Below, piece by piece: positions 54,401 to 63,400 of a stretch of DNA of 64,000 nucleotides. The position numbers and the translations under genes are program-made. Numbering within the stretch: the first letter of the stretch is position 1; each line of letters starts with the position of its first letter. Source of the stretch: Siphonodentalium dalli (Eukaryota > Mollusca > Scaphopoda > Gadilida > Siphonodentaliidae); NCBI GenBank assembly GCA_032622095.1, contig CP136061.1, forward strand, positions 46,941,797 through 47,005,796, in the 5' to 3' direction. The notes below the pieces were generated by a model, which had not been told where the DNA came from, searched no databases, and saw only the letters and a program-made list of their open reading frames with translations.

Positions 54401-57400
54401 AATCCTCAAAAATTACCCATAATTCTGCTGTGGTTATGGAGTCGATTAATTAGGGCATTACTGTAGGTTCAAGTCTGAAAATAGTGTCTGTCATTTGCAG
54501 AATGAGGCCCCACAGAGGGTGAATTTAGTGATGCTATCCCACACAGTGGGCTAGCATCACTAAATTAACCCTCTGGGTACCTCATTCTGCTAAGATCCCT
54601 ATTTATTGAGGGAAATGTTTAGATAATAAGTTCAACATGATCGTTTTTGAACTTATTATCTGAACATTTCCTATGGGATAATTACTCATCAATGATGCTT
54701 TAGTATAGAAAGGGTCATCCCACACGTTTCTGAGGGCTAGCATCACCAAATTCACCCACAGGGGACCTCATTCTGCTTAGGCCTCATCTTCTGGGAAGTA
54801 TCTATAGTCTCAAATTAACATTGTTTTTAGTTACTTTTTCCCTTCTGTTCAGTTTCTATATCCCCTAATTTGCAGAAGATAAAAGGTCTCCTGTAGCAGT
54901 TCAGGCTTATGAGGAATGGACATTAACCCATAGTACGTGGGTATCTTTTCCTCCAACTGGTACGATCACCATGCCAAAGTGCAATGAAATCTGATTATTA
55001 ATGAACATCTAAGTTACAAGGTGATATGTTTGGAGAGATGAACGGATGGATGCACCAACTGACATATGCCCCGCACCTCCTATGGGGGTTGGGGGCATTA
55101 AGAAGAAAGATAACTTTTTAGAACTGAAAATATAAACAACATCATATGGCGACCTTTGGAAAGAGTTCCTGATGACGAGCATCCACACCAAATTGAGATA
55201 CCTGCACGGATGGACAGAAGACCACTATTTTAGATAAACAAAGGATAACTCTAGAATGGAAAAAATGAACAATGGGCCCTTTATTAAAGCAGTCCCGTCG
55301 GCGAACATCCATGCCAATTTTTATTCATATCGATCACCTTGGCTGAGATACATGCCCACACAGACGGATGGAGCAACAAACGGATGGACAAACAAAGTCA
55401 ATCCGATATATCTTCCAGTTTTACACACACAGAAAGCGCCAATTTCAACAATTATTCGAAACAGGGACAGACCTGTCCAAACCGGATAACACTTAAACAA
55501 AAAATTTAGATTTTGTATGAAGTCAGAATGGAAAACATTGTCATATTGTGTACTCTTTACTTCAACTACCGGCATTTGCCCCATAAAATCAATTCCGCAC
55601 TAGATCGCATTTCATTTCACTGTTTGAACAGTCAGCTCAGTTTATTGGGAACAATCGTCTTTAATTGTTCACAGGGTTTGGTTTCTTGGGGTTTAGCGTC
55701 GGTTCAGCTACCAGACCATTCGCAATGATTTTAGTGTTATTGATCGAGCAGAGGGTTAGCTTGACTGAGAAACCACTCCACTGCAATCTAATTGGGAATT
55801 GTTTCATTCTTATTTTGTCATTGCTGGTTGGGCTATTGGACTATGTACCTTACTGATTGAGCCACTTGGGAGGGGTCCTATTACATTGAACAGATTTCCA
55901 ACTCGACACAGATGACATACAATATGGATATTTGGACATTTAATTGATACATAATTTTAAAATTGAGACTGATATGACGACTATTTTCAAAGTACATGTT
56001 TGCAGAAGATGCACCATAGGCATGGATAACATTGAGAGGTCTAAAATGTCACATTGTGTACTATACATCCTTAGTGGGTACGGGCCTACTTCATCACATT
56101 AGCAGTCGGTCATTATTCATAACTGGAACTCAGAGACTGGTGCATCAGAATCATTGTATCTCAAAGTATGAAACAGTGTATGATGTTCCAGGGTTATGAA
56201 TGACAACAGCCTTTCAAAGGATTAAGTTTTAGGGTTTTTGTGATATTCCCGATATTTAACATCAATCGCCCAGCACACGTCGTCATCTTGTCATTCAGCA
56301 GTGAAGAGGTTAATAATGTTGAGAGGTCTGATAAATCAAGGGAGGAAACTTCCTCAATTTAATACAACAAAGCTTGATCTTTATGCAGCATATCACAGGG
56401 TTCATATGGTGCTTTGTAAAGAGGATCGACATACAATATGGATTTATTGATATTTAATCGATACATACTTCCTCAAATTGAGACTAAATTACGTCACTGT
56501 CTACTGTGTTCAAAGTACATATTTATAATGAAGCAATAATTCATGAATAACATTGAGGTGTAATAATTCAAGGAAGACAGCTAGGAAACTTCCTCAATTG
56601 GAACAAAGTTTGATGTTCATGTTGGGTTCATACAGGTGCTTGAAAACTTTGAAAGTGCTTTAATTTGACTTTTGTTTTAAGTCCTTTTTTTCTGGGTTGG
56701 TTCCTTGATATTATGAAAAGTGTTTTACCCAATAATTGTGGGGTTAACCCTTCCATGATCGGAGCTGAGCTGGTGCAGAATTAGCGACCCTGTGTCAGTG
56801 CATCATCCTATGTATGCGATTCTCCCATAGGGAGCCTCGCATATATAAGAGATTGCACAGGCTTAAAAGATCAAAGTAAATTTTGTTAGGTCAATGCATT
56901 CTCTTATACTGTATATGTGAGGCACCCTATGGGCAACTTGCATATATAAGAGAATGCATTAGTACAGGGTATTCGCAAAATTTCAGGAAGCTCCAGTCAT
57001 GAAATGGTTAAGTAGCATATATGGCTTTTTTATTCATGAAAACTATCAACTATCAAATATCCTTGTTACAAATAATTCATATCTGTCGTATTGATGATAT
57101 TATTTACAAAGAATATACTATTACATAAGATAAAATATATTGAAAAATTCTACCACCTGCAAGAAACTGGTCATAATATAGTAATTTACATACCTGTAAT
57201 CTCCTGTCCTCTCTGGTGGCCTTCGCTTGTTTCTGCATTTCTTTCATTGCTTCCCCAGACAATACAATATTCTTTGTCTGAACTATTTTCTACAATGAAA
57301 ATTTTCAAATTTGAAATAAATGTGAAATTTAACATTTTCTATAATAAAAACAATTCTATCAATAAAATTTAATATAATAAGATTAGTGAACCTTTAGTCT

Positions 57401-60400
57401 CATTAGGAGGACAGCTACAGGTAATCTCAAAAACATCTTCTCAAATCACAATCGAATTGGAAATGAAATGTGTTTGCAATCTCAGTTAACTGAAACTTAT
57501 ACTAATCTTTTTCTTCTTAGGGGGTGGAAATTTAATTTTAATACTACTGTTTTCAGTCATGATCAATCAGACATTCACAGTGATTGAATTGGAAATTAAA
57601 GTTTAATTTAATGCATATATAATGAGAATGATTGCCATATCAGTGTCTCCCAGGGTGAGAATAAAGTTCTGATTATACATGCATGATTGATAATAGGATG
57701 TAATCAAGTCTAACTTATTGTGCGTTCGTGACCAGTAGACCAACGAACCCATGAACAAGCGCCAATAACAAACAAGAAACTACACCTCGGGTTCTGGCAT
57801 TCCAGTCACACAGTGCTAAATTGAAACATGGGCAAGACGGAAACCATATTTAACCCTTCTATGACTGCAGCTTCCTGAAATTTTACAAAAACCCTGTGCC
57901 AATGCATTCTCATATATGCAAGTCTCGGCCCATTTATGGAGCCCCAGACAGATAAAACAATACACTGATGACTACCGTCTGCCTGGGTCCATGTGAGGCT
58001 TCATAGGCTGGTGCAGCATTAAAGATCCTGTGCCAGGCATTCTCTTATATATGCGAGTCTCCCATAAGGAGGGAGCCTCGCATATATAAGAGAATGCACT
58101 GGCTTATAAGGTCAAGGTAAATATTTGTAAATATATATAAGAGATTGCAATTGGCACAGGGCCTTCGTAAAATTTCAGGAAGCTCCAGTAATGGAAGGGT
58201 TAACTCACACATTTAACAGATTTATAGCACTGATCTGCCGTAAAAGGTAGTGTTTTCTTACCTTTCCGCCTGGTGGGGCTTGTGTTTTCTGTGGCGTTTT
58301 CTTTTCTTCATTTTTCTCTGAAAGAAGAGAGAAAGTGATAATATACATTAGTGATGGGGACCGGACCGCTTTGGACCGGTCCGGTCCGCGGTCCAGGGGT
58401 GGACCGCGGTCCGGTCCGGACCGGGTGTCACTGGACCGGACCGCTTTTTGCCGCCGGTCCAGTACTCTCCAGTCCGGTCCACTATTTTACTTCAGTTATA
58501 ATAAACTATCGCGAATATTATTGCGTATTTGCCGTCATACCAATTAGCAACGATGTATTGACGCATTCAAGTGGTTAATATCTATTAAACGTTTGATGCC
58601 ACGCAAACAATGTATAGATGTACTTTGTACATGTCACTTTCCTTATGAAAGTGCCAGTGTGGGCGGCCGCCTACTTTGATGTCGCCGATTACCGGCCGCC
58701 TGCTTTGATGTCGCAAAATGTTAAGCATTCTGAAAACATTTTCAAAATATAAAAATTGCTTGTTTCGTTCTAAATTGTTTTTAATAACTACTATCCTACA
58801 CTGGCCAACACTTTGTAGCACCCTATCAATGCGACAAACATGCAACTGAATGAGTATGGAACTATTTGTCATAAACATTGTAACATGGCATCAACTAATC
58901 AATTTGGATGGATATCGAATCGAGTATTCTATTGTTTTTCACAGTTATAATTATCGAAGAAACATGCAAACCACATTACATAGTACATATACAAGACAGT
59001 CACATTAATCGAATAGTAGTTGTACATAGGTATATATATCTTTATTTCCTCCATCTAGGAGAGTATGTTTAAAAAAACAAACAAATTATAACAATAAAAC
59101 AGAGAAGACAATAGATAATAATAGTATAGTTATTTCGTTTAAATTTCAATTTAATGAAAATAAGTATATGATACGAATCATGAATACGAATAGTTGAGTG
59201 TCATTTAGTTTGGTTATAACACATTATGACCCTAGCTATATATCTGTCCAATACATTTAATTAGTGCATGTACTAGAAATACTATTATCGTGCATCGTTC
59301 CCAGTATATCCCACCAGAGACAGACAATGATGCATACAATATGGACTCATTGCAATGCACTGAACTCAGTAACCTTATATGTTGTACTATACAGAGTAAA
59401 ACTTTGAGAAAACAGAGAATTCATTAACATATAGCCTATTATAGGTGGACCAGACCGTTTTGGACCGGTCCAGGCATGTGTACCGGACCGGAATGGCCTG
59501 GACCGGACCGGACTGGACCGCCTTGGCAAAGGTGGTCCGGTCCGGTCCGCATCACTAATATACATCTATGAGAGCGTGTTGTGTTTGTAATTCTCAATTG
59601 TTCATCCATGTATATATCTTAAACTATAAAGTAGAAGGAAATCAAGAACTTGGAGAACGAGTATATTTATGAATCAATTATTCGTAAGGCACTCAGACCG
59701 GTTTCATTGCTAAATGCAGCTCATCAGCGAGATTCTGTTTGGAATTGGGATGGGCAAACAATTAGTATACTTCATATACTGTTGCTATGTAGCAGATGGC
59801 GGTTTTTTTTAGCTGGTTTCGTAGCCTGTAGCCTGTTTTTTGGCTGGTAACTTGGAGCCTGTTTTTTATCGTTTTTTTGGTCGGAAGCTAGGTGCCGTTT
59901 CATACCCGGTTTGAGCTGGTTTTGTGTCCTTTAGCCAGTTTTATAGGCGTTTTTTCTTAAGAAAAGGTTACTTATTTTTTCCATTTTTTTGAGGTATATA
60001 TCTTACTGTGACAGCAAATCTGCTGACATTTAACATATTGAATTGTTTTTTAGCATATTAAGTATAAAAATTCTGGAGTAGTTGATTCAGCAGATGTGGG
60101 ACTTATAGAGGTAGACCCCCTCCCACTACTGAGCCCGATGTAGCCATATCATGGACCAGTACATATACTTTAGATATAACCACTTGACATTGATATTCAT
60201 TGTCGCCCAAGTACCTTATGAGCAAAGCTTCTTATCATTCCCAAATAACATGGAAATATCTCAAATCAATATAATGATTCTTAAGATTTGATCATACATC
60301 ATACAGAAAAGTGTGTCCAATACACCCCGGTATAATACCGTTATTATATCGACTTGTGACTTTAAGACTACGAGCATAGAATAACTGTATCGAGACTTTA

Positions 60401-63400
60401 TTTACTCATTAAACATATTGGTGTTCAATTCTGGATACATTTTGTTTGCCGATATAGGATTTTAATAGGCTATTAAAGCTGGCGTCAAACAAGTCGAATA
60501 CAATAGCACAATTGTGTTGGCTATACCTCGAGGCTATCTGATTTTATTTATGAACAATATGCATATAGGCAGAATATGTCCTTCAGCTAAATGGGTACTG
60601 ACAAGTGCTTTTATGCTGAGGGGTGTATGACTAGGTCTGAGGGGTGTATGACTATGGGTATGTCACTTAATTTCATTATGTTGCATATTCAAGGACCGAA
60701 AAGAAGAGCAAAACTTCCAAAATTTCAAGGAATACAAAATACTAGGAAATAATTTGAGCAGATTATTCTTTCAGTTATATAGTTGGTGTTTTACAAAGCA
60801 AAACTAAACATATACAGTCAGAACAAATTATGAAGGAATTAAACCATGATAAACCTCAAAACAATTTTTGGAGTCAACCAACATCAAGAGTTCAGCAGCA
60901 GTGTATATTTAAGATATCCATTTGACAGGTTTAGAATTAAGAACTTCTAACTTCGCATCAAGAGGCTATATTGGTGGAAAAATCAGCTCAATGATAGCTG
61001 AATTATAATGTAACTCATTTGTGTTTTATTAATTTAATAAATTATCAGTAAAAGTAATATTTTAGACAATATAGCCAGACATCGATCATAATCCTTTGAA
61101 CTCAAAAGAATTTGGACTATATTCAAAATTGGTTAATTCTAGTTAGTATTTTCTCCTAACCTACAGTAAAGCCCTAAATAATCGACTCCTTAACAACAGC
61201 AGATTTATGGGTAATTTTTCAGGATTTAGATCGGAAATATGGCTTGTTGCCATTCATTGGAAAGCTCTCACTGAGAGCTTTCTGATGAATGGCAACAAGC
61301 CATATTTCCGACTAAATCCTGAAAAATTACCCATAATATATTCTGCTGTGGGTAAGGAGTCGATTATTTAGGGCATTACTGTATGGATATTCCATCATGT
61401 GCCAAATAAGGATTGTTACAACTTTTAGTAATCATATTAGTAATCATATAGTAAATTGTCATGGGCGTGTTCTAAATAAGGAGATGACCACGGTACAGCT
61501 TAATAATATTTATTATAGCGTGCTAATCGCTAGATTTTTGTTGGATCGATCTTTATTATATAGCATCTGAATGGCAAAACTTCTATTGGTGAAGCAATCT
61601 TTGAAATGCGCATTTTATTGCATGAAAATTGGTTAGAGGAAGAGTGACTATTCTCGCATGTGTACATAATTTAATGATATTTATCAGACTGGGTATGTTA
61701 CATGTCCACCTGTGGACGGAAGAAAACGGTGATAACTGTTGCATAAACTTTGTTTGGAAATAGAACATAGCTGTCTCTTTAATGGACATGACATCTTTCC
61801 ACCACATGTTTGTTGGTGCTTGAAGTGAGAAATTTGACACTCACCAATCTAAATCTGGCTATTTTAGTTGCAGTGAAGATGACTAGGCAAAGGTGCGTGT
61901 AAAATGTGTTATTAATCACAGTAAGGTGACAAGTAGTGTATATTGTTAGTAGAGCGTTTGTAGATAGCTACTCCACGAGTTGGCAGATCACAGACTGGTC
62001 TTATCAGTAAAGTCAACAGTGGTAAGGGCTCAATATACCGAGCATGCATAAATAATGCACGCTGTTATGTACACATTATCATGAGGTTCAGTCCCAATTC
62101 TATGAATATCTAATCTGGCTACGCCTGTAGAGATCATATTCGACCCTTTCAAAACCTGGGAACTTTTTGATGTTCCGACAGGGAACTTTATAACATTGAA
62201 CAAACAACACAGGGAATATAATTCTTTGTTACTATATATACCAATAGCATGATTTTCGAGAACTCTCTAAAAGCGGTAATAATACCTTCACCTACTGTGA
62301 ATACATTATTAAGGAACAGGTAATTGCTAAGAAGAAATATATTACCTGCCCTGTTTTTTTAGTGTTATAAACTTCTGTCAGAATATCAAAACATTCCCAG
62401 GTATTAAACTGGCAGAGTATGATCTCATGGGTGTAGTCAGAGTAATCACACCCACCCTTTCTTCAAATTCAGAATTCTCCCACATCCCTTGGACACAAAT
62501 AATTACCTAACAGGCCATTACAACAGCAGGTTTAATTCAATCACCACCACACTGAGTAAGTCAATAAGGGTTAAGCCTGCAGTCCATATGCCCTATCACT
62601 AACTCGCTGCCATTTTGGATCCACCAGGTCCGGTTCTGTGGTTTCATAGATTCATCCAGCCCCGGTTCCGTGATTTCAGTGCTGCAGGTCAAAGTTTTGG
62701 TGTAGCATTTCCATATATGGAGCTTTTTAATTATTCATGACTTCCATATATGGAAAGTTAAGTAAAACCACGGAACCGGTCCTGGTGGATCCAAAATGGC
62801 CGCGAGTTAGTGATAAGAGCATATTGAGCAGACTAGTGCCTAATTTTTTTTGGACTAAATCGGAACACTTTGTATCAGCTGTCATAGCTGGAAATGTATG
62901 TCCTTAATGAGGGAGGAATTATCACGTTTGTAGGATCGTCCCTGTGATCTAGTAGCAGCTACATGTTGAGACTCATAACACAGTTATTGGACAAAGTCCA
63001 CACACAGAAAAAACAGGCTTTAAATCAAATTTCTAAATTGTATCACTATAAGAGAGGAATGATACCAGTTAGAAATTCGATTAAAACCCGTTTGTTTTTT
63101 TGGGGACTTTATGTCCAGTAACTGTGCTTATAATAATTGTTTCTCACCTTTTCCAGGAAACGGAATCGGAGCCGTTAACTATAGCAGCCGCGACACATCG
63201 TCAGAAAACTAATGGAAGCAGGTGAAAATAAATTTAACAAAGCTGCCCCCTCCCCCACGCGTTCTAGAAACATCCCTATGACTTTTAATAATTATAGTTT
63301 CTCACCTTTTCGGGGGGATGGTGACGGGCCGCTAACTAGTGGTGGCGACACGTCGTCAGATAACTTAGCGTCGCCGTCCTTTCCAGACTCCCGGGGGGTC

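Noticed and set aside
58335-58578. GC-rich Arg/Gly/Pro frames
   Set aside because: They lie on the GGACCGGTCC subterminal repeats of the hAT-like element and cross its TSD.
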